Origin: an uncultured Sutterella sp. | Lineage (GTDB): Bacteria > Pseudomonadota > Gammaproteobacteria > Burkholderiales > Burkholderiaceae_F | NCBI GenBank assembly: GCA_900552545.1 | Contig: USAL01000030.1 | Coordinates: forward strand, 1 to 16,934 | Direction of reading: 5' to 3' | DNA: 16,934 bases | Shown here: in pieces, positions 7,539 to 15,909 of the stretch | How positions within the stretch are numbered: position 1 is the stretch's first letter | Layout: each line of letters opens with the position of its first letter | Translations under genes and position numbers: made by a program | Notes under the pieces: model-generated | Databases searched by the model: none | What the model was told of the DNA's origin: nothing | The model's input: only the letters and a program-made list of their open reading frames with translations

Positions 7539-8794
7539 TGCGACTTTTCGGCCGATCGAAAGCAAAGACCGAAGCCGCGGGCCTTAATGCGGCCAGCGGC
7601 ACCTACCGCGCCTGGGCCGATGAGCCGGTGCTGCTGCGCGGCCGCGGCTCGGCCGTCAAGCCCGACGGTACCGACTGGGCGGTGCTCTTCATCGTGGCGG
7701 CGCTTTTGTCGCTCGGAACGCTCATGGTCTATTCGGCTTCGATTTCGCTTGCCGACAGTCCGAAGTACAACACGACACCGTACCACTTTCTCGTGCGGCA
7801 TCTGATGTTCATCGCGATGAGCCTCGTGATGGGCTACATCGTCTACCGCATCCCGATGCGGGTCTGGAACAAGCTTGCGCCCTACATGGTGTTCTTTGCG
7901 ATCGTCCTGCTTGCGGCGGTGCTCGTGCCGGGCGTGGGGCGCTCGGTCAACGGCTCGCGGCGCTGGATTCATCTGGCGGGCTTCATCAACCTGCAGGTGA
8001 CCGAGGTCGCCAAATTTGCGGCCGTGATCGGTGCCGCGTACTTCACGGTGCAGCGCCAGGAGTACATGCACTCCTTTTCAAAGGGCTTGGCGCCCATGGC
8101 GGTCGTCATGTGCTGCATCTCGGCGTTGATCAGTCTGCAGCCCGATCTGGGCGCCATCATGGTGATCGTGTGCATCGCCATGGGCGTGCTCTTTCTCGGG
8201 GGCCTCAACATGCGCATCTTCCTCGTGGTGAGCGTAGCCGTGATCATCGTGGTGGCGCTCATGATCTACGACTCGCCCTGGCGCGTGCAGCGCGTGATGG
8301 CCTACCTCGACCCCTGGAGCAGCGAGTATGCACTAGACAAGGGCTATCAGCTGAGCCATTCGCTCATTGCCGTCGGGCGCGGGGAACTTTTGGGCGTCGG
8401 GCGTGGGGCCTCGGTTGAGAAGCTGCACTATCTGCCGGAGGCGCACACCGACTTCATTCTTGCCGTAGTGGGCGAGGAGCTGGGCTTTGTGGGCGTGGTC
8501 TCGACCTTGGCCGCGTACTACTGGCTCGTGCGCCGCGCCTTTGCCATCGGGCGTCAGGCGATCAAGCTCGACCGCGTGTTTTCAGGGCTTGTCGCCGAGG
8601 GCGTGGGCATCTGGATCGGCGTTCAGGTGGTCATCAACGCGGGCGTTGCCACGGGACTCTTTCCCACGAAAGGGCTGACGCTGCCGCTCATGAGCTACGG
8701 CGGCTCCTCCCTCATGGCTACAATTGCCGCCATTGCCCTGCTGTTGCGCGCCGATCGTGAAAACCGCATCCTCATGCGCGGTGGCAAGGTCTAG
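7538..8794 (+). CDS. ftsW: Septal peptidoglycan glycosyltransferase FtsW (SEDS family)
   Basis: Polytopic inner-membrane SEDS polymerase that builds septal glycan strands from lipid II together with FtsI. The protein has 418 residues: a cytoplasmic N-terminal segment of about 45, then roughly ten membrane helices beginning near DWAVLFIVAALLSLGTLMVYSAS. Family motifs are NGSRRWIHLAGF at 138-149, QPDLG at 201-205, GYQLSHSLIAVGRG at 269-282, LPEAHTDFI at 299-307, and SYGGSSLM at 386-393. Asp305 in AHTDF corresponds to the essential catalytic Asp of SEDS proteins (D297 in E. coli FtsW). RodA is the alternative, but dcw context and the PEAHTDFI form favour FtsW. The start overlaps the murD stop (TGATG) with AAGGAG at 7525-7530, seven bases upstream. 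Confidence 0.96.
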   Translation: MRLFGRSKAKTEAAGLNAASGTYRAWADEPVLLRGRGSAVKPDGTDWAVLFIVAALLSLGTLMVYSASISLADSPKYNTTPYHFLVRHLMFIAMSLVMGYIVYRIPMRVWNKLAPYMVFFAIVLLAAVLVPGVGRSVNGSRRWIHLAGFINLQVTEVAKFAAVIGAAYFTVQRQEYMHSFSKGLAPMAVVMCCISALISLQPDLGAIMVIVCIAMGVLFLGGLNMRIFLVVSVAVIIVVALMIYDSPWRVQRVMAYLDPWSSEYALDKGYQLSHSLIAVGRGELLGVGRGASVEKLHYLPEAHTDFILAVVGEELGFVGVVSTLAAYYWLVRRAFAIGRQAIKLDRVFSGLVAEGVGIWIGVQVVINAGVATGLFPTKGLTLPLMSYGGSSLMATIAAIALLLRADRENRILMRGGKV

Positions 8795-8831
8795 AGCGAG
8801 GAAAACACATTGTTGGCGGCGGTCGGCGTGC

Positions 8832-8863
8832 CGGCTTGACGGCTTGAGGGCCTGACGGCATCA
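8832..8863 (+). repeat. Tandem 8-bp repeat, four units, in the ftsW-murG spacer
   Basis: CGGCTTGA occurs twice in direct succession (8832-8847), followed in exact 8-bp phase by degenerate copies GGGCCTGA (8848-8855) and CGGCATCA (8856-8863). The block lies 37 bp upstream of the murG start. It could be a slippage-born microsatellite or a run of binding sites. CTTGA (8843-8847) and TCAAG (8861-8865) could also pair. Confidence 0.6.
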
Positions 8864-8900
8864 AGGAAAGCGACCGCAAACCACTCACTTGGATTTTTCG

Positions 8901-9989
8901 ATGAGTCAAAAGCATCTTCTCATCAGCGCCGCCGGCACGGGCGGCCACGTCATGCCGGGTCTTGCCGTGGCCCGGGAGCTTGCCCGCCGCGGCTGGCGCA
9001 TCAGCTGGATCGGCACGCAGACCGGCATGGAGGGCGCTCTAGTGGCGCGCGACGGCATCGCGTTCACGGGACTTGACTTTCAGGGCGTGCGCGGCAAGGG
9101 GCTGCTCGGCATGGTCAAGGGCATGGTGAAGCTCGTTCTCGCTTCGCGCCGCGCGACCGAGGTGATCCGCACGATGAAGCCCGATGTCCTCTTTTCGACT
9201 GGGGGCTACGTGGCCGTGCCGGTCTGCAACGGCGCGCGCAAGAACCACACGCCCGTCGTGCTCATGAACTGCGACGCGGATCTTCTGCTTTCCTCCAAGA
9301 TGGTGATGGATCAGGCCCGGGCCGTTGCCTGCGGCTTTGCCGGGTCGGCCCGGTCGGCCGCCAACGGCAAGGGAAGCATCACGGGCAATCCGGTGCGCGC
9401 CGAAATCGAGGCGCTTCCTTCGCCCGAAGAGCGTCTTGCGGGCCGCACGGGTCCCCTGCGGCTTCTCGTTTTCGGCGGCAGTCTCGGCGCGCAGGTTTTA
9501 AACGATACGGTGCCGCGCGCGCTCGCGCTTTTTGACGACGAGCACCGCCCCGTCGTCGTGCACCAGACGGGCGCCAAGAACATCGACAAGGTGAAGGCGC
9601 TCTACGACGAATTGGGCATCAAGGCCGAGGTGACGGGCTTTATCGACGACATGGCGGGAGCCTATCGGGAAAGCGACATCGTCCTTTGCCGCTCGGGTGC
9701 GATGACGGTAAGCGAACTCTGCGCTGCAGGTGCGGCAAGCATTCTCGTGCCCTTTGTCGTGAAGACCACCAAGCATCAGCTGGGGAACGCCCGCTACATG
9801 CAGCAAAACGGCGCGGCCGTGCTGCTTGAGCAGGAGCATCTCACGCCTGAGCATCTCTTCGGCATTCTCATGAGCATGAAGCGTGAAAAGATCCTCGGGA
9901 TGGCCGTCAAGGCCCGGTCGCTTGCGCGTCTGCAGGCCGCTAGCCGCGTGGCCGACATGATCGAAGAGGTCGCCTCAGGCGCAAAGTAG
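8901..9989 (+). CDS. murG: UDP-GlcNAc:lipid I N-acetylglucosaminyltransferase MurG
   Basis: Peripheral inner-membrane GT28 glycosyltransferase that converts lipid I to lipid II. The ATG at 8901 (362 residues) puts the glycine-rich loop AAGTGGHVMPG at residues 10-20, matching the family; an in-frame TTG at 8889 is less likely. Other family features are FSTGGYVAVP at 98-107, TGNPVRAEI at 161-169, FGGSLGAQVLN at 191-201, FIDDMAGAY at 247-255, and CRSGAMTVSEL at 263-273 with Glu272 at the UDP-contacting position. The usual HEQN motif after PVVL is replaced by MNCD (residues 122-125), and the segment that is VPFPHAVDDHQTTNA in some betaproteobacteria reads VPFVVKTTKHQLGNA. Upstream of the start is GGA then five T and CG, a weak ribosome-binding context like that of mraY. 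Confidence 0.94.
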   Translation: MSQKHLLISAAGTGGHVMPGLAVARELARRGWRISWIGTQTGMEGALVARDGIAFTGLDFQGVRGKGLLGMVKGMVKLVLASRRATEVIRTMKPDVLFSTGGYVAVPVCNGARKNHTPVVLMNCDADLLLSSKMVMDQARAVACGFAGSARSAANGKGSITGNPVRAEIEALPSPEERLAGRTGPLRLLVFGGSLGAQVLNDTVPRALALFDDEHRPVVVHQTGAKNIDKVKALYDELGIKAEVTGFIDDMAGAYRESDIVLCRSGAMTVSELCAAGAASILVPFVVKTTKHQLGNARYMQQNGAAVLLEQEHLTPEHLFGILMSMKREKILGMAVKARSLARLQAASRVADMIEEVASGAK

Positions 9990-10046
9990 CTCCCGGCGAC
10001 CCAAAAAGCCGGTCTCGGGCAGACTCAACAAACAACGAAAGTGCGA

Positions 10047-10079
10047 CGCGGAAAGCAACACGTGAAACTCGCTTCCGCG
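10047..10079 (+). promoter_or_regulatory. Hairpin abutting the murC ribosome-binding site
   Basis: CGCGGAAAGC (10047-10056) pairs with GCTTCCGCG (10071-10079): nine pairs with one bulged A and a 14-base loop. The murC Shine-Dalgarno AAGGA (10081-10085) starts two bases after the stem. There is no T-run, so this is not a terminator. Its position suggests an effect on murC translation or mRNA stability, but that is inference. Confidence 0.4.
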
Positions 10080-10093
10080 CAAGGAATGTAGTC

Positions 10094-11491
<1,398 letters not shown>

Positions 11492-11547
11492 TTCGAAATC
11501 ATCAAGGCGAAAATCAGATATAGGCTTTACGAAAGAGGGAGAGCAGG

Positions 11548-12522
11548 ATGCAGTTTGAAGCGTTTGACGTCGACGTCGATCCGAAGCGTCTCGGGCGCGT
11601 GGCTGTTTTGATGGGCGGCATGAGCTCCGAGCGCGAGGTGTCGCTCTCTAGCGGCCGCGGCGTGTATGAGGCGCTGCGCGAAAAGGGGGTTGACGCGACT
11701 GCGGTCGACCCGGCCAAGATCCCCGTCGAGACGCTCAAAGGCGCCTTTGACCGCGCGTTCATTGCGCTCCACGGCCGCTTTGGCGAAGACGGCACGATTC
11801 AAGGCGTGCTCGAATATCTGCAGATCCCCTATACGGGGCCGGGCGTGGCGGCGAGCGCTATCGCCATGAACAAGGAGCTCACCCGCAGGCTCTGGCGCGC
11901 CTCCGGCCTTCCCGTGGCGCGCGGCCGCGTGGCCGCAGGGCCCGACGAGGCCGAGGCGAGTTTGTCCGACTTGGGACGAGACCTGGTCGTGAAGCCCGTC
12001 TCCGACGGCTCCTCGATCGGCGTCACGAAGCTTCAGGGCGCAACCGTCGACGAGCTGCGCGAGGCCATCGGTGAAGCCTGCCGCCTCAACGAGGGCGTCC
12101 TCGTTGAAGAGCGCATCTTCGGGCGCGAGCTCACGATTGCCGTTGTCGACGGCAAGGCGCTTCCCGTGATTGAAATCCGTGCGCCCGAGGGCGACTACGA
12201 CTATCACAACAAGTACTTCGGTAACGCCGTCGTCTACGACTGCCCGGCCAAGCTTGATGCCGTGGCAACCGAGGCGGTCTGCCGTGCGGCCGAGGCGGGC
12301 TTTGCCGCGCTCGGCGCCCGCGGCTGGGGTCGCATCGACGTGATGATGCGCGAAGACGGCTCGTTCGTGCTTCTTGAGCTCAACACGAGCCCGGGCATGA
12401 CCCCGCACTCGCTCGTGCCGATGGCTGCGCGCGCAGTCGGCGTCGACTACGCGGGGCTGTGTCTTCATATTGCAAGCCGCGCCGCGCTTGACTATCCCAA
12501 GCACGATCCCGTGACGCCCTAA
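11548..12522 (+). CDS. ddlB: D-alanine:D-alanine ligase
   Basis: ATP-grasp ligase making the D-Ala-D-Ala dipeptide used by MurF. The 324-residue protein shows GRVAVLMGGMSSEREVSL at 16-33, HGRFGEDGTIQG at 75-86, YTGPGVAASAIAMNKELTR at 95-113, KPVSDGSSIGV at 149-159, the omega-loop segment GDYDYHNKY at 215-223, and ELNTSPGMTPHSL at 277-289 with the metal-binding Glu and Asn. The tyrosine in the YDY segment fits D-Ala rather than D-lactate specificity, so this looks like a normal vancomycin-sensitive-type ligase. A purine-rich ribosome-binding stretch (GAGGGAG, about 11535-11541) precedes the ATG. The dcw location supports the name ddlB. Confidence 0.96.
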   Translation: MQFEAFDVDVDPKRLGRVAVLMGGMSSEREVSLSSGRGVYEALREKGVDATAVDPAKIPVETLKGAFDRAFIALHGRFGEDGTIQGVLEYLQIPYTGPGVAASAIAMNKELTRRLWRASGLPVARGRVAAGPDEAEASLSDLGRDLVVKPVSDGSSIGVTKLQGATVDELREAIGEACRLNEGVLVEERIFGRELTIAVVDGKALPVIEIRAPEGDYDYHNKYFGNAVVYDCPAKLDAVATEAVCRAAEAGFAALGARGWGRIDVMMREDGSFVLLELNTSPGMTPHSLVPMAARAVGVDYAGLCLHIASRAALDYPKHDPVTP

Positions 12523-12528
12523 AAACAG

Positions 12529-12562
12529 GGCCGCCTGAGGTATCGCGGTTTTTCAGGCGGCC
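12529..12562. other. Perfect 10-bp inverted repeat between ddl and ftsQ
   Basis: GGCCGCCTGA (12529-12538) and TCAGGCGGCC (12553-12562) are exact reverse complements around a 14-base loop, seven bases after the ddl stop. On the + strand no T-run follows the stem. On the - strand the stem is followed by CTGTTTTT (complement of 12521-12528), which is terminator-like. It may end antisense transcripts, or protect or process the ddl mRNA 3' end. Stem quality is good; the function is uncertain. Confidence 0.6.
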
Positions 12563-12656
12563 TAGGAATGAACCGCAAAAGGCGACGATTGACGACTCGA
12601 CACGACGCTTTCCCGACGCATTGATTTTTCACTGACAGACTCACAGGACGCGCGAA

Positions 12657-13730
12657 GTGGCCCAGGCAGCAGACAAAATCAAGGACAAAAAGGCCGCGCG
12701 CCGCAGCACGGCTGATGCCGCTGCGGCTCCCGAGAGCGTCTCCTTTGAGGCGATGGCCTTCATGCCGGGCGTTGATTCCGCCCCTGACGCCGATGCTCTG
12801 AAGGCCTCCGAGCGACGCCGCAAGGTCAGGCGCTGGAAGGTTGCATTGACCCTCGCGGGGCTAGCTGCCGTCGCACTTCTTGTCTGGCGGTGCTTGACGA
12901 CCCCTTTTCTCGCAATTGACTCCGTCGAAGTGCGCGGCCCCGTGGAGACGCTTGGGTTGCAGGAAGTGGTGGGCGCCGTGCGCACGAGCCTAAAGGGCAA
13001 CATGCTTACGGCCGACATCGAGGCCGTCAAGCACGCCGTCGAGGAGATTTCCTGGGTGAAGAGCGCCGCTGTGATGCGCGTCTGGCCGCACGCGCTTTTT
13101 GTCGACGTGGTGCGCCATCAGGCGGTGGCGATTTTTGAAGACGGAAGGCTCGTAAGCGACGAGGGTGTTCTTTTTGTAAGCAACGACGAGCCCATCGAGC
13201 GGCTCGTGACGATGCCCACCCTGTCGGGCGATCCCCAATACGTGGGCGAGGCGGTGCGGCTGCTGCCCCTTTTTGAAGCGCAGGCCAAGCGTGTGTCGGC
13301 GCGCATCAAGGCCGTGGAGGCAACCTTTCGCGGCAGCTGGTCGGTCGTGATCGAATCGGCGCGCTTTGACGCAATGAAGAGCGAGCTCGGGCGGGCATTG
13401 ACGAAAAACGGTCCGGTGCTGCGGCTTGAGCAGGTGATGGACAATCTCGAGCGCATCGCCGACATGATGCAGGGCTACCCCGAGTCGATCGACGCGCGCT
13501 ATCGCGACGCGTTTGCCGCACAGATTCCCAATGCCGAGGCGCGTGCGCGCTGGCTTGCCGACCATCCGCAGCCGGAAGTGGCGGCTCAAGCGCAGGCGCC
13601 CTCGGGGAAGGAGGCGGCTGCGGCCGCCGCGCCGCAAAAGACCGATCAAACAAAGACGGATCGCACGCAGAAGGCCAATCGGACGAACAGGCCGCGCTCG
13701 ACCGCGGCAGGCTCCCGCAAGCCGCAATAA
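12657..13730 (+). CDS. ftsQ: Cell division protein FtsQ
   Basis: Bitopic inner-membrane divisome protein whose periplasmic part recruits FtsB/FtsL. It starts with GTG at 12657, with AGGA at 12645-12648 eight bases upstream. The 357 residues comprise a cytoplasmic N-terminal region of about 60 rich in Lys/Ala, one membrane helix (VALTLAGLAAVALLVWRCL, 62-80), a POTRA domain starting FLAIDSVEVRG (84-94) and including ISWVKSAAVMRVWPHALFVDV (131-151), then the FtsQ/DivIB domain with GRLVSDEGVLF (163-173). It ends in an Ala/Lys/Thr-rich, disordered-looking tail from about residue 310 that E. coli FtsQ (276 residues) lacks. The next gene, ftsA, begins 93 bp later. The sequence is divergent, as is usual for FtsQ, but topology and position make the call secure. 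Confidence 0.93.
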   Translation: MAQAADKIKDKKAARRSTADAAAAPESVSFEAMAFMPGVDSAPDADALKASERRRKVRRWKVALTLAGLAAVALLVWRCLTTPFLAIDSVEVRGPVETLGLQEVVGAVRTSLKGNMLTADIEAVKHAVEEISWVKSAAVMRVWPHALFVDVVRHQAVAIFEDGRLVSDEGVLFVSNDEPIERLVTMPTLSGDPQYVGEAVRLLPLFEAQAKRVSARIKAVEATFRGSWSVVIESARFDAMKSELGRALTKNGPVLRLEQVMDNLERIADMMQGYPESIDARYRDAFAAQIPNAEARARWLADHPQPEVAAQAQAPSGKEAAAAAAPQKTDQTKTDRTQKANRTNRPRSTAAGSRKPQ

Positions 13731-13766
13731 GTCGTCCAACGGCTATCAGAGGTCTCTGCGGCGCAT

Positions 13767-13778
13767 CCGCGGCCGCGG
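13767..13778. other. Palindrome CCGCGGCCGCGG in the ftsQ-ftsA spacer
   Basis: A perfect 12-bp GC-only palindrome 46 bp upstream of the ftsA start. It may be a protein-binding site or a chance product of high GC. TCAGAGGT also occurs twice in this spacer (13746-13753 and 13800-13807). No promoter boxes were recognised here. Confidence 0.3.
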
Positions 13779-13823
13779 TATTCTTGCAGTTTGTTTCCTT
13801 CAGAGGTGAGAGGATCTAGACGC

Positions 13824-15086
13824 ATGGAAGGTGCACAGCTCAATTCAACCATTGCCGCACTTGACATCGGCACGAGCAAGATTTCGGTTGCCGTGGGCGA
13901 GGTGGGTCCCTCCGGGGAGCTTGCCGTGCTGGGCTTCGGCAAGGTGCCCGCCGCGGGCATTCACGCCGGCAGCGTCCAGGACGTCGAGCTTGCCGTTGAA
14001 TCGATCCGTGCCGCCGTCGCCGAGGCCGAGGCGACGTCCGAACGCAAGATCACGACCGTGTCGGCCGCGCTCACCGGCAAGCACCTTCACAGCATCAACA
14101 AGGTGGGCCGCCTCGTGCTGCCCGACGGCGAGGTCGACGCCAACGCCGTCAAGCGCGCCACGCGCCTGGCGATGGCCTTTGATCCCAAGGTCGACGCCCG
14201 CAGTCCGGACGACCGCGTGGTCTCGCACGTGATCAAGGGCTATACGCTCGATAACGATGACGCAATGCTGCAGGACCCGATCGGCATGGCGGGGAGCGTC
14301 CTCAAGGCCCACGCGCATCTTGCGATTGGCTCCGACAGCGTGGTCGTCAATCTCGTCAAGTGCATCCGCCGCGCAAGCCTTGATATTGAAGGCCTCGTGT
14401 TGCAGCCCTGGGCGAGCGCCGCAGGAACGCTCACGCAGACCGAAAAGGAGCTCGGCGTCATTGCGCTTGATATCGGTGCGGGCACGGTCGACGTCGCCTG
14501 CTTTGAAAAAGGCCACATCGCCTTTACGGGCGTGGCGCAGACGGGCGGCGAAATCATCACCCGCGACATCGCCGCGGGCCTCAACTGCGCCCTGGCCGAC
14601 GCCGAGGACATCAAGCTTGCCTACGGGCACGTGGGCGCGCGGCCCGAAGACGCCTACGAGCGCATCCGCTACATCCGCGAGTCGACTCAGACCGAGGAGG
14701 CGATCACGAGCAGCCAGCTCGTGAACATCATCGAGGCCCGAAGCGAGGAGATCCTGCGCATGACCGCGCACTATTTCCTCAACTCCGACCACTGGCTGCA
14801 GAAGGCCGCCGCGGGCATCGTGATCACCGGCGGCGTAAGCCGCATGCCGGGCTTTGATCGCCTTGCAAAGGCTGTCCTTGGTTTGCCTGTGCGCGTGGGC
14901 GTGCCGCCCATGCAAAAGGGCAGCGCCCTGGGGCTCGTGAGCCCCGAAGACTCCACGGTCGTGGGCGTCTTGCTCGAAACCCTGCGCCGGCGCCGCGTCT
15001 CGGGCGACAACAAGCACAAAGCCGGGCGCTTTGACGGCTTTTTCGGCGTCGTGCGCCGCATCATGTTCGGCGACTTCTCGGGATAA
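13824..15086 (+). CDS. ftsA: Cell division protein FtsA
   Basis: Actin-like ATPase that tethers FtsZ filaments to the inner membrane and activates the divisome. The ATG at 13824 gives 420 residues, the same as E. coli FtsA; GAGAGGA (13808-13814) lies nine bases upstream. An in-frame TTG at 13791 would add 11 residues without family support. Features are phosphate-1 loop ALDIGTSKI at 12-20, the FtsA-specific SHS2/1C domain about 80-160 (SAALTGKHLHSINKVG), phosphate-2 loop ALDIGAGTVD at 214-223, GGEIITRDIA at 241-250, and the adenosine motif GGVSRMPG at 336-343. The C terminus (RFDGFFGVVRRIMFGDF) fits the amphipathic membrane-targeting helix. ftsZ does not follow in this window, which is unusual. 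Confidence 0.97.
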   Translation: MEGAQLNSTIAALDIGTSKISVAVGEVGPSGELAVLGFGKVPAAGIHAGSVQDVELAVESIRAAVAEAEATSERKITTVSAALTGKHLHSINKVGRLVLPDGEVDANAVKRATRLAMAFDPKVDARSPDDRVVSHVIKGYTLDNDDAMLQDPIGMAGSVLKAHAHLAIGSDSVVVNLVKCIRRASLDIEGLVLQPWASAAGTLTQTEKELGVIALDIGAGTVDVACFEKGHIAFTGVAQTGGEIITRDIAAGLNCALADAEDIKLAYGHVGARPEDAYERIRYIRESTQTEEAITSSQLVNIIEARSEEILRMTAHYFLNSDHWLQKAAAGIVITGGVSRMPGFDRLAKAVLGLPVRVGVPPMQKGSALGLVSPEDSTVVGVLLETLRRRRVSGDNKHKAGRFDGFFGVVRRIMFGDFSG

Positions 15087-15098
15087 TCCGCGCCAAAT

Positions 15099-15112
15099 CG
15101 TACGATCGTACG
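15099..15112. promoter_or_regulatory. Palindromic candidate operator CGTACGATCGTACG
   Basis: Perfect 14-bp palindrome 13 bp after the ftsA stop and 26 bp upstream of the candidate mdaB -10 region. No T-run follows, so a terminator role for ftsA is unlikely. Length and perfect dyad symmetry suit a dimeric regulator such as a TetR, MarR or LysR family member. No regulator gene is in the window, so which family is unknown. Confidence 0.45.
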
Positions 15113-15137
15113 GCGACCCCGCCGCATCGCCTGGCGG

Positions 15138-15154
15138 TGGCATAATGGCGCCAT
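15138..15154 (+). promoter_or_regulatory. Candidate extended -10 promoter of mdaB with overlapping palindrome
   Basis: TGG (15138-15140) directly followed by CATAAT (15141-15146) matches the extended -10 pattern TGnTATAAT with one mismatch. No good -35 box is present, which extended -10 promoters can tolerate. The perfect palindrome ATGGCGCCAT (15145-15154) overlaps the -10 and the predicted start point near 15153, where a repressor would block initiation. It is the only convincing sigma-70-like promoter I found between genes here. Confidence 0.45.
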
Positions 15155-15194
15155 ATTTTCGTAACTTTCACTACAGATATGGAAGGCTTTGAAA

Positions 15195-15779
15195 ATGAAT
15201 GACAAATACGCACTCATCATCGACGGCGGCTGCAATTTTCACGGCCGCGGCGGCACCCTGAGCCACCACTACTGCGAGCTTGCCAAGGAGACCCTTGAAG
15301 CAATGGGGTGGACCGTGGACATCACGCGCGTTGACGAGGAATGGGACGCGGCTGTCGAAGGCGAGAAGCTGCGCCGCGCCAAGGGCGTCATCCTGCAGAC
15401 GCCCGCCTGGTGGATGGCTTCTCCCTGGCAGGTGAAGCGCTACATCGACGAGGTCTTCATGCAGCCCGGCATCTGCGGCGGCGACGGCCGCACCCGCACG
15501 GCGCCCGACATCAACTACGGCACGGGCGGACTGCTCACGGGCCGCTACATGATCTCCTCGACCTGGAATGCGCCGCGGGCGGCGTTTGTTGCCGAGGGCG
15601 ACTTCTTTGAGGGCACGGGCATCGACGGCGTCTTTTTGCCCATGCACAAGGCCTTCCAGTTTATTGGCTTGAAGCCCATGGAGTCCTTCATGGCCAACGA
15701 CGTCCTCAAGAATCCAACGCATGAGGCGGACTTCAAGCGCTTTGTCGAGACGGTGAAGAAGAACTTCAGCGCGATTTGA
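15195..15779 (+). CDS. mdaB: MdaB-like NADPH:quinone oxidoreductase (flavodoxin fold)
   Basis: Probable cytoplasmic flavoprotein that reduces quinones by two electrons using NADPH, limiting redox cycling. The ATG at 15195 follows GGAAGG (15181-15186) by eight bases and gives 194 residues; E. coli MdaB has 193. Similarity to MdaB runs along the whole chain: IIDGGCNFHGRGGTLS at 8-23 (flavin phosphate region), QTPAWWMASPWQVKRYIDEVF at 68-88, GDGRTR at 96-101, YGTGGLLTGRYMISSTWNAP at 108-127, and GIDGVFLPMHKAFQFIGL at 142-159. The family is clear; the exact substrate is inferred. It lies 108 bp after ftsA with its own candidate promoter and a strong terminator behind it, so it appears to be a separate transcription unit placed where ftsZ usually sits. 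Confidence 0.88.
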   Translation: MNDKYALIIDGGCNFHGRGGTLSHHYCELAKETLEAMGWTVDITRVDEEWDAAVEGEKLRRAKGVILQTPAWWMASPWQVKRYIDEVFMQPGICGGDGRTRTAPDINYGTGGLLTGRYMISSTWNAPRAAFVAEGDFFEGTGIDGVFLPMHKAFQFIGLKPMESFMANDVLKNPTHEADFKRFVETVKKNFSAI

Positions 15780-15782
15780 TCG

Positions 15783-15901
15783 ACATCTGATCGAAGGCTC
15801 CCCGGTTGGGCTCAATCGCAAAAGATGTGCCAAGGGGGAGCATCGGGCGGCAGCCTCAAGGAGGCGGCTTGGCTTGTACCAGCTCGAAACAGAGTACAAG
15901 C
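15783..15901 (+). other. Structured RNA candidate downstream of mdaB
   Basis: Within 119 bases, four complementary pairs occur: ACATCT (15783-15788) with AGATGT (15823-15828); GCTCCCC (15797-15803) with GGGGAGC (15835-15841); GCCTC (15853-15857) with GAGGC (15861-15865); GCTTGTAC (15872-15879) with GTACAAGC (15894-15901). The first two interlock as a potential pseudoknot. A terminator follows at once. No coding signal was seen. It may be a long structured 3' UTR, a 3'-derived small RNA, or chance. TGATCGA is also repeated with an 11-bp period across the mdaB stop (15777-15783, 15788-15794). Confidence 0.35.
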
Positions 15902-15909
15902 GCCGCACC

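Noticed and set aside
5640..7565. 641-codon open frame on the - strand opposite murD and ftsW
   Set aside because: It lies opposite clear murD coding sequence; in high-GC DNA the antisense frame is often open. Its translation has no recognisable domain and is rich in Arg, His and Gly, as shadow frames are.
11492..11547. Possible promoter (GATATA at 11517-11522) before ddl
   Set aside because: No matching -35 box at 16-18 bp spacing and no extended -10; too weak to call.
12589..12656. TTGACG (12589-12594) as a -35 box before ftsQ
   Set aside because: The sequence 17 bp downstream (CCCGAC) is not a -10 box.
13791..13823. Earlier TTG start for ftsA
   Set aside because: The ATG at 13824 has GAGAGGA nine bases upstream and gives exactly the usual FtsA length.
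13845..15143. 432-codon open frame on the - strand opposite ftsA
   Set aside because: Shadow of ftsA; no domain, no plausible ribosome-binding site or separate context.
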